64,000 bases of DNA from Macrocystis pyrifera (lineage: Eukaryota; Sar; Phaeophyceae; Laminariales; Laminariaceae). The stretch spans positions 3,322,501 through 3,386,500 of the forward strand of contig JASSKH010000003.1 in assembly GCA_031763025.1 (NCBI GenBank), read 5' to 3'. The position numbers and the translations under genes are program-made. This document shows, piece after piece, positions 34,909-46,500 of this stretch (the stretch's first letter is position 1; each line of letters opens with the position of its first letter). The notes below the pieces were generated by a model. That model searched no databases. It saw only the letters and a list, made by a program, of their open reading frames with translations, and was not told the DNA's origin.

Positions 34909-37900
34909 TCATCGTTTTTTCTTCCCACGGCCATCCCCCAGCCTCGGCTGCCGCACGCATCTAACCAGGCGAGGGGACCGCCAAGGAGAGGGACCCGACC
35001 CAGGTCTTGGTGGTGGTGTGTACACAGCCAACTCTCTCCCGTTCCCCTTGCTCCTTTTCGGCGCTTTCGGTCTCGTCAACGGAAGAGTTACTGCTACCGG
35101 AATCCTTACCTCTACAGTCGAAGATGCCCTACTGTCTCTCATGCCTATGTCCTGTGTATCGCTGATTACCGTGTCTATAATGTCGGCATCGACTGGAGGG
35201 CAATGGTTGACGATGATGCTACCGCCGTTACCGCTGCTGAGGCGTAGTTCTGTCTCGTCCGGGATATGGGGTAGGGTTGGCGCTGTTGGCGACGTCGGGG
35301 TAGACACCGAAAGCGCTTTTGCCGGAAAATTAATGGCGTGCGCGAGGCGCCAGCGTCGCTCCTCCTTCTTCTCGTCTCCGACGCTACGTTCGTCTGGTCG
35401 AACCTCGTTTTTGTCAGGTTTCGGAAGTTGCTCCACCGATGCGGGGACGGTAGCAGAACCACCAACATCAACACCAAGACCAATACCAACACCCCCAACA
35501 CCACCCCCACCCTCACTCTGACCACCTACACCAACATTTACCCCAACACGCTCACTCATACCAACAAACCCAATGAGCCCTACCCCACCACCGCCAGCGC
35601 AACGAACCGAGTCCGCCGCCCCTCCACTATCACCGGCGCATTTCGCCGCCGGTGCCCGCCGATGCTCCGGCGGGAAATCGAGGCCGCCGCGCCGTGGCCT
35701 GTCGCACGAAGCCCAAGCCGGAATCCTCCCGAAAACACGGTGGGCACACCGCAGAGGGTGGTACCGGTACTTCTTCGTCAGCGATCCACCGGAGAATCTG
35801 TCACTACCGCCACCGCCGCCGCCGACGATGCCTTTACCCCCGCCCGCGCCCCCCCCGCCCTCGCCGCCACCATTGCCACCGCCTCCACCCTCACCGCCAT
35901 CCCCCTCGCCACCGCTGCCACTGTCATCAACTTCACTATTATTCACAACTTCTCCCGCTACCGTCCCGTACGTTCCGCCCTCCACTTGAGGCGTGTTCCC
36001 AGAAGGGGGCTGTGGACTCCAACACCGACGCCGATGACGGACTTTGAGGACATTCGGTGACGGACACTGCACAAAACCTTCCCCCCCCGAAGCGGAAGTG
36101 AACTGTTTCCTGGAAGGGTCGCCGCCCCCGCCGGCGACGACGTCGCGACCGCGCCACCAGGGACGCCCCCGGAACGCGTAGGCTATTCGCACGGTCGGGA
36201 TGGTGGTGTTGGTTTGAAGTGGGGGACGGGGGTTGTAGCGGAGCCCGAGCACGGCCGAGGCTTCTCGAACGGCTTCTTGCTTGACGCGGACGCTATCTTC
36301 TGCACCACCTCTTCTTTTGGAAGTAAGACAACGCAACCCAGGAGGGCAAGCAAGAAAGGAGGTAAATAGCAGGTGGAAAGTGTAAGCAGGAATTCAGAAG
36401 GGCGGGATGGAGGGAGGGAGGGGAAAGGGAAGGGGTGCATGCGTCGCAGTCAGTGGGTGTTGGCATATAGAGTTCTGTATGTATACACAGCCACAGACAT
36501 ATAAAGGTCCACACTATTCTTCACTAAGAAGGCTTTGCGAATGTCTGGGAAAATGCGGCTATATAAACACTTGTACACGCCTTGTCCCTGCCCGCCTGTG
36601 CACTACCGGGTAGACCACCGAGCCACCCACCCGCCCACCCACCCACGACATAACGAAGAGCGCCCATCCAAAATTGCGCGGCAATAAACAGCACCGACGT
36701 GCTTGTGTCTCGCCCATTGGAATAGCTTCACAGTGCCACGTGTATTATGCGGCGTCGTCAACCCCACGACCAAAAGAGGCATACCATGATAGAGGGGGTA
36801 CTTGTAAACAATGTTTCTCGGGTCCGTTTATAACACGAGGAGAAGGCTCTAGATTTATATCTCACCCAAAAACACGATACTAGAGCCGTGCTAAGGCAGG
36901 TATTGGAGTTGCACATTTGAGTCCAAACATGTATCACCGACGGGAGCTCCCCAACGGAGGAGCCACCAACCAATATCTTCGGACCTAACGTGTAAACTGA
37001 CCGCAGTGTCACAGTGTGCGTTAGATACCTCGTACGTATAGGCCAGGCTGTCAGATTTTGTATCGGGCTTAGCAGCCTTCAATTTTTCTCAAACTTAGTT
37101 GATGGATAAGATATAGAGGGGGGGCTCTGAAAAACGAACTATTTGCTACCCCCACCAAACATGAGGCAGTTCTATACGGACCTCGCCGAAAAACCGACCT
37201 TGAGTTTACCAACATACGCGCAAACATGTTTAACAACCCATCCACCCTAGGGCTACGTACGCATAGGCACATATCAGGCATCTAATATGTTTTGTGAAAT
37301 ATGAAAATTTCGTTTTTGCCGAGAAGATCAGATAGTTCCTGAATTGAGAAGCCCCCTCAATGATTCACGTTACTCAGAACATTTTGGGCCTAAACGTACA
37401 CACACACCCTCGTGTCGCCTACCCGCCCCCCTTACCGTGACATGCTCTCAAATTCCACTTCTAGGCGTGACCACCTCTCGTGCCCCCTTCCCCCCCCGCC
37501 TATCGTCGCAAATGGCTCCAAATGCGTCACCTGTGCTTGACCACCTCTCGTGTCTCCTGACCTTGCCCCTACTGAAGCAGTATGGCTTCAAACACCACAT
37601 GCTGTAGGCTTGAATACTTATCGTTTCCGCTCGCCCTCCCCCTAGTATGGCTTCAAATGCCACCTAGACTTGACTACCTAACGTGTTCCCTCGCCCTCTA
37701 CCTACAGGCTTGTCCGCGTCTCGTGTCCTCTCACTCCCCCCCACCTACCGTGGAAGCATGGGTCCAAGCGCCACCAATATACTTTTCCATCCGTCATATC
37801 CCCTCACTCTCTCCCTTACCGTGCTACCATGGGTCCCCAGCACCACGTATAGGTTTGTCCACCTCTCGTGCCCTCTCACCCCCTCCCTGTCACGGCAGCA

Positions 37901-40410
37901 TGGTTCAACATACCACCCAATGTTGACCACCTCTCGTGTCCCCTAGTCCCCCGGCCTATCGTAGCAGCATGGCTCTACACACCATCCAGGTTTGACCACG
38001 TGTCGTGTCCCCTATATCTCTCCCTACGGTGGCAGCATGGCTGCAAAAATCACTCTCAGGCTTGTCAACCTCTCGTGCCCTCTAAACCCTCCCCTACCCC
38101 AAATGCCACCCAGACTTCTGAACACCCGTCGTGTCCCCTCCCCCCCACCGTGGCAGCATGGCTCGAAACACCACGTATAGGCTTGGCAGCCTCTCGGGTC
38201 CCCTCACCTGACCGGGGCGCCGTGCTTTCTCTCCGACAGCTCACGCCGCTTCACAGCGGCCGGCCCAGTTTTTTGGGCCGCCCCCGGTGGTCTCCCGCTC
38301 CCCCTCGCTCCTGTGCTATCAATCGAACCGATATCCCCGGAGTCGCCATCCTTCGAGGCTTCACTCGGGGGGGGGACGTCCGCGCGAGGAGGAGAGACAA
38401 CGCGGGCTTCATGCCACCCCCTCTTTCGGACGAGGGCGGAACTGCGGCATCTGCTTCTAGTCCTGGCGAAGAGAGCAGAAAGGGACGTCGGGATGATTCG
38501 AGCGTAACTTGATGGGAAGCTGATTGGAAGTGGGGGGAGGGGAGGGGGGGGGGGGGGGGGGGGCAGGAGGTAGAAGGACATCGTAGTATGCACCACACGC
38601 TTTGAGCCACATTGATGCCCTGCTGCAACGATAGAGGGGTAGCATAGTGGAAGAGACGCACAGCGCATCTCCTCGCCAGCGCAGCTCTCCTGCCCTCTGG
38701 GGGCGGGGGGGCGTGTAGAAGGGCAATGTATTCGGTGCCACACGGTTCGCGCCACCTTGGTGTCAAGCATCGGGGATAGACGGGGCGGCAGAATGGCAGG
38801 AACTATGTTCACCTATCGCGCAGCGTCTTCCTCGCCAGTGCAGCTCTCTCTCCCTCCACGGGCCTTTCCTGTCGAGTGTTGAGCGCTCCGTCCTGACGCC
38901 GCAGCTTCCTGATGCGATCGCCCGGTGACTGAGACAGTCCCACCCCCCTGAACAGTTCCTGCGCACGTGGGGTACGGGTTTCATCACCGAACCAAGGCTA
39001 CGGTACGGGGGGTCACTAGTATCTGTATCTTTTTTCGGCCTCTCAGACCCACTCGGCCGAGTGATGACTATCCTAAATATTTTTCACTCTTGAAAGTTGT
39101 TTTAGGCTTGTTAGTTTCGCGACATGCACCGCCACGGGATTGTATAGTTGCGCTGCGCAAACAAAAAAAATCCAAGTTCAGCATTTAATTGGGACACAAA
39201 ACAACTCGCCCGAGTGGCCTAAACGCGATAATGAAACTAATGGCATCGTACCCCTCCCCCTTACCGTAGAATCAGTCCACGGGGAAGAGCAGTGGAATCT
39301 AACTTGGCCCAGTCACAAAATAATAACGACTACTACAGAAGAAAAACAACTACTACCGACCGATACAACAGCAGCAACATGGACTGGTCTGACAATGCTC
39401 GTGCTTCGCGTTCGACAGTTCACTGATCAGCTACAGTAGGCCACCTTGAACGTCGAGCACACCCGCATGTCGCCCCCCCCCCCCGGCCCATGAGCTCTTT
39501 GACCACAAGTTCCCTGCAGAAGATGTTGGCGAAGAGAGAAGTCGCCGCCGACACCCCCTCGCTTTTTATTTCGTCTTGTAGCGTCAGGAACGCGCGCCCT
39601 TGCCCCTGCGGCAGGAAACACCAGCAAGATTGTCGAGAAAACCTTCAAGTAGGTGACTGGGTGGGAGCCTGTAGACCATCTACAACGCCTGCCATAGTGA
39701 ATGTTCTCCTTTGCAACTCACAGCCGTCACTTCCTGACAATAAATCGGTCGACAACACTCTTGCCTCTTGACGGACACCCGTCAAGGAACTCCCGATACT
39801 GAGTCTGGCACATTAAGCCTAAGAGGAAGTGGCGGAAAAACCTAGACCGTCGCCTGAAACACTTAATTGCTGTACCATTAGATCGCACTGATCAGAGACA
39901 CGTACGTAGTCTGTGGCCATCCGAGGATGTATAGAACGATGTAGAACACCTTCCTGGTGCAAAGGTAGCGTGCGCCCACTGGTGATGTGTACGTAGAGGC
40001 ATATCGTCACGAATCGCCCATCTTGATAGGAAAGTGAACAAAAAGCGGTACTGGACGCTCCATTCGCTAGGCATTCATCTCCGCACGCACAGTAGTCGAC
40101 GAAAGGGCAGAAGCGCAAGTGGGCGAAAATCGACGAGAAGTTGGGATGCTGAACCCTCTGCGACATAAAAACATGTCTACACCGGGGGAGAATGGTAGAC
40201 ACTTGTTGTGACTGCGGACTGTTCAAGGGATCGATGGATGTGCCAACTCCTTGAGAATTGAGCTGGAGAGTGTAAAAGTGAAAAATACCACAATAGGCCT
40301 CAAAGTACATTCTGGGGAAATATCCCCACGTTAGAATTAACTATCTGTTTCGAGGAAGTCCCTTATAACGACCAATGCCACCACGACAGACAGACAGACA
40401 GGTAAACAGG

Positions 40411-40452
<42 letters not shown>

Positions 40453-43035
40453 TACACACCGACAGACAAACGTACCTGGCTGCACATGACAGCGATAAAT
40501 CTTCTAAAGTCCACGGTTGTCTCCGGGCGCATGGAGAGACCAGGGGCGGCGCGAAAGGAGTCGATGATACGTTCCGACAGGTGAGCATGTCTTGCTGGGT
40601 TGTCGCTTAGCGTCACCGTGCCGAGAGCTCTCCTGCATAGCCATGGTGGTATTTGTTTAACGACCAGCATCGAGTTCAAACGCCACGCGAACCTCATCCA
40701 CCGCGAGTGATCGATCACAGATCGGTCACGTTTGATTGGGTGCTAGTCACTGACGTCACACGACCAACGTACCAATTACACGAGCTGTTTCTATCTATGA
40801 TCACAGTAGATGCGTACACCCACGGGAGGGTCCCTCCCTTAGCAAGAGATATTTAGAAATTTGTTTTTTGACAATTAATCACACAGAATTAGAGGAGTCA
40901 CGAGCTGGATGAAGAGAGTAGGCTGTACTGTAGATGTCAAGATCAGGGTCGGAACACTTTGTATCGTTGACAAGTTTGCCTACTGAGCAGGTACTCATTG
41001 GGACTCAGTTGTGTTGTTTGGTCAGAGATCAAATAACCGCAGCTTTATTGTCTTCGTGCGTGTGGAGACTGAGAGCAAAGCCCGTGCCTCGCTGGGAAAA
41101 CCCTTGGTTTTCCATCTAAGATAAGCCTCCCAAGTACTACAAACACGATCCCAATACCTGAACCCAGGTAATCAACGGGGTTTCTGCCTCATTCAAAGCG
41201 GTACTACAACACTAGCCCACTCTGATGAGCCGTATATGCAGAATTATGCGAAATTCATGGAAACCCCGATTCCACGAGCTAGAACATGAGTCGAACATGC
41301 GGCTCCTCAAACACCCACTCCCACACCTCTGAACGGCAATGTAACGAAGCCGGCAAGGTATGTCAAAAAGAGAAGGAAAGGAAGGTCTAGCGTTAAGGGA
41401 CAGGAATGAATCGTCAACGAGAGCCATCGATATGCCATCCACAACGGGGGAAGGGCAAGAAATGTCCACGGAAAAGCGAAAAGTTAACACAAAAGACGAG
41501 CCGGTCCTGTTCCCCTGTAGGTGTTATCGATTTTATCTAGATCGCCCCCAGCTCCCTAGCGGGGGGGGATCGGTAGGACGACTGTTGCTCCTCTTGTTGG
41601 CCTGCTGTACAAGGCGCTCGATCCACATCGACGAGCCTTTGGGGGTGGGCCACCGAGGAGCCCTGGGTCGCAGTGGCTCGGCCACCGTGAAGGGAAGCAT
41701 ATCGTCCACCATCTTGAGTCTCCATCGTGCGGTGTGCGGAGCAAACTTTCTCCAGAAAAGCAAACGGTCAAAAATGAGTGAATTGGTATCCCTTGACAGG
41801 TTTGCCTATTGAGCAGATACTCGTTGGTTGGGACTCACGTGTGTTGTTTGCTGAGAGATAGAAGAACAACAGATTTGTGCCCTTCGTGCACGTGGAGACT
41901 GAGAGTAAGGCTCGTGCCTCGCTGGGAAAAACCCTGGTTTTCCATCTATCTTACGCCTCCCAAGTACTACAAATATTATCCCAATACCTGAACCCAGGAA
42001 ATATTCGGGATTTCAGTCTTAATCAAAGCAGTACCAAAACGTAGACCCCTCGAGATGAACATAGAAAACATAAAACATACGGCAGCCATTTCGGGTTTCG
42101 GCCGCATAGCCTTGAGTCACTACGAGTATTACTCACGGGCGGAGAGAAATGGGTCAATATCTGATACGAGGCAAGAAAATGCCCGATAAAAGGCATCGTG
42201 AAAGGTGTTCCACACCTGATGGCGTGGAGGCTTATCTTGCCCCTTCCACCGGTGTCAAGATGGCGGAAAATGAGCTGCAGATCGGCATGGAGGTCGGCGG
42301 TGACCTGCGATGCTCAAGACAACATAAAAAAAGCGGTGTGCGCTGCATTTTCGCGCCTGTGATCTCGTGATTAGTGGTGCGATGTTAAACAAAACTCCTC
42401 TCAACAGCAGAATTTTATTCGTGATTGGAAGGAACATGAGTACTGCTGTGCATGGTGCGCTTATCCATACCCTGTTAGTATGTGTTACTATCTCTCCTTG
42501 TTCATTATGCTTTACAGTATTAATAGTTTGGGTATGTGTATTAATAGTATTCGTACTCGCAATGCTTACACTTGTACGCGCTGCTTATAAATAGTAGTAC
42601 CGGTATGTAACTTGTCCTGCAGTAATGGTGCTCGTCGTGCACTCGAAAGTTTGTTTGCTGAGGCGCGGTTTCTATTTCTGTTCTACAGGTATCAGGTACC
42701 CGCGAGCTCGCGAGTGACGGCATAATATTACATCAATGGTGGTCCGTATATCATAAAAAATGCCGTGGGGTATACCCAATATAGTGTTATGCGCACAGAG
42801 ATTTACACCAACGTCCACTCACCCCAGCGGTAGCGTGGGGTGCAGTGGCACGCGTTCTATCCCTCATCCACTTCTGGACAACGAAGCCCTCGATTGGGGA
42901 CGAGAGACTGCTCGAATGGTTCACATCCGCCACGTCGTTGTCTTTGCCAGCAGCAGTAGTTGTTGTTGAATTTAAATTTGCGCAGCTAAGCTGCTGCGAA
43001 TCGATGGTCGTCTTCATCGCTTCTTCCTCCCCCAT
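34909..43035 (-). CDS. EF-hand-like protein with Gly-rich tail, 8+ exons
   Basis: Exons read on the minus strand are: 43035-42823 (starts MGEEEAMKTT), 42304-42216, 41749 to about 41575, about 40700-40476, 39605-39445, 38958-38813, 38462-38208 and 36313-34909 (stop). Most junctions are GT-AG with matching phase. The donor of exon 3, the acceptor of exon 4 and the phase out of exon 5 (next to a C12 run at 39473-39484) are unresolved. Exon 2 encodes an EF-hand-like helix-loop-helix with loop DTGGRGKISLHA, keeping D1, G6 and I8 but lacking the usual acidic residue 12. Exon 4 has a second degenerate one ending DFRRFIAVM. The last exon is a 468-codon Gly-, Pro- and Ser-rich, probably disordered tail. 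The total is about 890 residues. Calcium binding may be lost, so a structural EF-hand role is inferred. The gene is divergent from the LRR gene. Confidence 0.6.
37400..38207. repeat. Intronic minisatellite, unit about 70 bp, ~12 copies
   Basis: The motif ccacctctcgtgtcccct recurs at about 37473, 37543, 37719, 37861, 37929, 37997, 38069, 38125 and 38191, with more diverged copies between. Each is followed by a C-rich tract, gtggcagcatggct and a caccac...tagg block. The array fills the right half of the intron between the last two exons of the minus-strand gene and stops at the 5' splice site. Confidence 0.8.
38544..38563. repeat. G20 homopolymer
   Basis: An uninterrupted G run in an intron of the minus-strand gene. 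Confidence 0.9.
40105..40290 (+). mobile_element. Diverged SINE fragment, copy 4
   Basis: This keeps body blocks of the SINE family in order: gaaaatcgacgagaag, ggatgctgaaccct, a ccggggga tract, and the 3' block ending gtaaaagtg. The tRNA-like head is not recognisable. It lies in an intron of the minus-strand gene. Confidence 0.6.
40386..40470. repeat. (CAGA)n microsatellite at a splice donor
   Basis: About 80 bp of CAGA repeats with scattered variants. The stretch begins a few bases inside the intron that follows exon 4 of the minus-strand gene (donor at 40475/40476), where the RNA would read (TCTG)n. Confidence 0.85.
40966..41215 (+). repeat. 250-bp direct repeat, copy 1
   Basis: Shares with 41795-42040 the ordered blocks gtttgcctaytgagcag, cgtgtggagactgagag, cgtgcctcgctgggaaaa, ggttttccatct and cccaatacctgaacccagg. 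Identity is roughly 80 percent by eye. It lies in an intron of the minus-strand gene. Confidence 0.8.
41795..42040 (+). repeat. 250-bp direct repeat, copy 2
   Basis: This is the partner of 40966-41215 in the same orientation. The pair encloses about 580 bp that includes exon 3 of the minus-strand gene, so it looks like a dispersed repeat or a local duplication rather than a pair of LTRs. Confidence 0.8.
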
Positions 43036-43590
43036 ACCTTTACGCAAGCTGTTATGGGTGGTTAGCCGTGCATGAGCGTGCACAGCACTACTGCAGTGCA
43101 CTGCAGTGCGGGCATGAAGACAGAGAGCAAGAGCACCATAGAACCGGAAGTTATGCCGCATTTTGAGCCTTTTTTTGCTGTTCGTGGAAACGTTGAAACC
43201 GCCGAAAGATATGCCGCATTATTTATTTCGTGCCTGTGCTTGTACTGTGTACCGGTACATTCTCCGTTGGCAAATTCACTAGGAACACGTACGGTAGCAC
43301 TCTGCACTGTGTTGACACGCCAGCCACAAACAACTACACCTCCGCGGTGGGTTGATTGTGAGTCACCCGGTGTCTTCCCCAGCCAGTTGACTGTTGTATG
43401 GTGGTATAGCTGATTCAAAGCTTACGAATCTTTTGCCCGATTTTGCCCGATTGTAGCATGATCTGATTGCACCGCATTGCGGGCTAAAATGGTGTGGCTG
43501 CGACAACGGACAGTTAGGGTTAGGCTAGGGTTACGGTTAGACTTATAAGCATACTGCTGCTGTATCAAAATTAGCCTCCTACGTTAACCT
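43036..43590. promoter_or_regulatory. Divergent intergenic region / shared promoter
   Basis: 555 bp separates the start codons of the minus-strand EF-hand-like gene (43035) and the plus-strand LRR gene (43591). It contains an 18-bp perfect palindrome, actgcagtgcactgcagt, at 43090-43107, a repeated tatgccgcat (near 43154 and 43209), and a degenerate telomere-like tract at 43509-43540. A bidirectional promoter is inferred; no TATA box was singled out. Confidence 0.5.
43509..43540 (+). repeat. Interstitial telomere-like repeat
   Basis: The tract reads gttagggttaggctaggg followed by ttacggttag, four to five units close to TTAGGG. It lies about 50 bp upstream of the LRR gene start codon. Confidence 0.6.
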
Positions 43591-46500
43591 ATGAGCCCCG
43601 GAGTTGTGTACCCTGGCATCCTCCAGCGCCTGTGCAAGGAACCACTGGGCGAGGTGAAATGCGTTCAGCTCAGAGGGAGAGGAATCGTTCGCCTCGAAGG
43701 GCTAGACTCTTGCCCCAACCTGACTTCGCTGGACGTCTCCTGGAACTCCCTCAAGCAGCTAGACGGGGCGGGCTTAGAGCGATGCAAAGAGCTCTGGATC
43801 GTCGATGCTTCCCACAATCAGCTCGTGAGTTTTCTTCTCTCGGTTGGGGAATACTACGGTACCGTAGTTTCGCATACAAACTCGCAGTGAATGATCTTCC
43901 GTGTGGTCGAGTACGTACCTGGCCTTTCGTGTGTTTGTTGAGGTGGTGCTATACCGTTCGAGAAACCAAACACACATCACGTCTATCTACATTGCGAGGC
44001 ACATCAGTACGAGTACGCACTCGTCCCACGTGCACGATGCACGGGTAATGTGCAATACGAAAGAGTTATAACAAGGCATGCATTGTTTGTCGGTTACCTA
44101 GCGGGTGCTCTACTGCACGTAAATAAAGGAGAAAAAAGGACGCCATGGCGACGTCGTTTCCATATGGCGACGTCGTTTCCATTTTCGGCGGAGTCGATAC
44201 TCGTAGCTTTCGTGCTCGTCGGTCTTCCAGAGCAGCAGCAGCAGCAGCAACCACAGCAGGGTGCGGCCATTGTTGCGACCCCCGGCTACGTAGAAAAGTG
44301 AGCGCAGGGATATGGATGTCGTGGGTGATTCTTGCTACGTAGACCTTAGATTTTTCCGGTGGGGTCAACTTCTTCTGCGCTTATTTTCTTTCGGGTAGAC
44401 GACTGAATAAATGAAGACACAAGTTCATTTAGTTGCGTTATTCCTGATAGTTGACCCCTTCTGTCTTCGTCGACCGACGTCATATTTCTTCAAAAACCTA
44501 CTGCTCTAAGGCATAAAATAACCGTTGTGCGTGTTTCATAATAACCAGGTATTCATAGGTACTCGTAAGCTCTCGAAAATGTATGCCTGCGGTAAATATC
44601 GCCAGGTATCAGGTGAATGTTATGGTACACAAGGTGAACCATGGTAGCGTTTCCTTTTATCGTATCTCCAGTCGGCTCGCGACGGCGAGAACATGTTTTG
44701 GCGTAACGGCAATTTTAATGCGCCGCTGGAAACAAAAATTGGCATGAGCTCCTACACTGCACAGAATACCCAACAAACAAAATCCCAATTTTTTCGTGTG
44801 ATCGATATGCCTCAAATAGGAAAACATCGGAGGATTATGCTGTTTAATGGCCGTGGGCTACCTCAACCTCTGCAGCAATAACATTCCCCTCGAGGGGCTT
44901 CGGCCCCTAGCACGCACTCACGTACTGGAACTGTGCCTTGGCAGCAGCGGCAGCTCCGCTGAAAAACGTCGGGACGTTCTTGGCTTGCTGCCAAACGTGT
45001 GGGTACTTGAGGGCGAGTACGTCACAGCGCAAGAACGGTGCGCCGCGGACGGCTACGACCAGCCAAGCCCTTGTAACGATGGGGTCGGCAACGGACGTCT
45101 TCTCGGGGAGGGGCGGAACGACTTGGTGCAAAAAACAGAAAACCGACGTCGACTGGGCGACGCGAGGGGGGGGGGGGGGGGGGGGCAGGCTACAGAGTGG
45201 CGGCGGCCAAAATCGCGAGGGGGTCGGACAGCAGGAATATCGCCACTTGTCGCAGCAGGGTCGCCAGACGAAGGAATTTTTCGAAAATGTGGTGTGGAAG
45301 CTTCCCTGCAGGTAAGTGCTCGCGCGCACGAGGCGAAGCGTTTTGAGTACTGCCATGGTAATTGCTGGGTTTCGGTGGTGCGTAACCGATAGATGTTGAA
45401 GGTGCATCATAGAGGTGGCATGGGTAGCTGTTAGGTTGATCTGGAATGATGCTGCATCCGTCAGACGTAGAATACGACCGATCAGGCTTGCGTAAAGATG
45501 TGCCAGTAGATAACTTCTGTATCAGGCGCTCGATATCCACCCGTCACACACAGCCAAATAAATCAATGGTCCTCTCGGGGATATCGAAGAGTCTCGGAGA
45601 GATACATCACGTAGATTTGTACGATCACGGTTGGGTGCTTCATGCCCAGCGGCGGCATTCTTCTGGTGTTTCTCTGTTACCGTTCGGCCGTCACCGCAGA
45701 AGATGTATTTCCGGTCACCCGTGTGATATCTGGTACGTACCCCTGGGTACTTAGAGTTGCGGTCGCTCTAGATTTTGTTTCCTCTCCGGCTAGATCATGA
45801 TATCCTAGCGCCATCTGAAAGCAGACCCTCCTGATAAGCGCACGTTCAGGAGCCGGGGGAAGAAGAGGGGGCGTCAAACGTATCGTCGCTACATGGGGGA
45901 GAGGGGGACGGCGTCGAATTTGTCGTCGCTACGAGTACATAGCCGCAGGGAATGACCGTATGTGTCAGAGCGTCGAATACCGACAGGCATACATGTTTCT
46001 ACGCAGGCAGGAACTTGAGGCAACGAGGCATCCACAGTCCTAGTGCACGTCTGAATAACATTCCCTCCGCTCTCTTCGTCTGCGCCCGTCGTATCCGGCC
46101 TAAACACCTTTCTAAACGTGACACGTTCCCCTGAACAAAATAAAGAACTGGTGCGGCTGACCCCTTCCGTCTTACCACCCTCATCAAGCGCTACGACCAC
46201 CGCGCGGCCGCCAGCAACAAGTCCGCGTGGCTGAGCAGCTTCACCCGCACGAGCAGCGGTGCCCATCGTGCGCGGCGGGATTTATCGCTACCCTTGCCCC
46301 GGCCCCACTCGGAAGTTCTGCTTTCGCTCCCGCTGGAGCTGAAGCTCGACGTGGCCGTGCTGTTGACCGTTCGGGCTGCCTTTCGAGAAAGTCTGCCACA
46401 GCAGGTGACATGACACAAAGTGAAATCGGAGCTGGAAAAACAAGTAGCTTCGCCTCGCCAGAGGAAGAAGTCAACGATCGACGATTCCTATGGGAGTATT

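Noticed and set aside
35018-36060. Plus-strand frames with Pro/Thr-rich text
   Set aside because: They are antisense to the 468-codon last exon of the minus-strand gene, which has a matching acceptor and stop.
40386-40470. CRISPR array
   Set aside because: The repeat is a plain CAGA microsatellite without spacers, in a nuclear eukaryotic setting.
40966-42040. Terminal repeats of a small LTR-type element
   Set aside because: No TG...CA ends, primer site or target duplication were seen, and the internal part carries a host-like exon.
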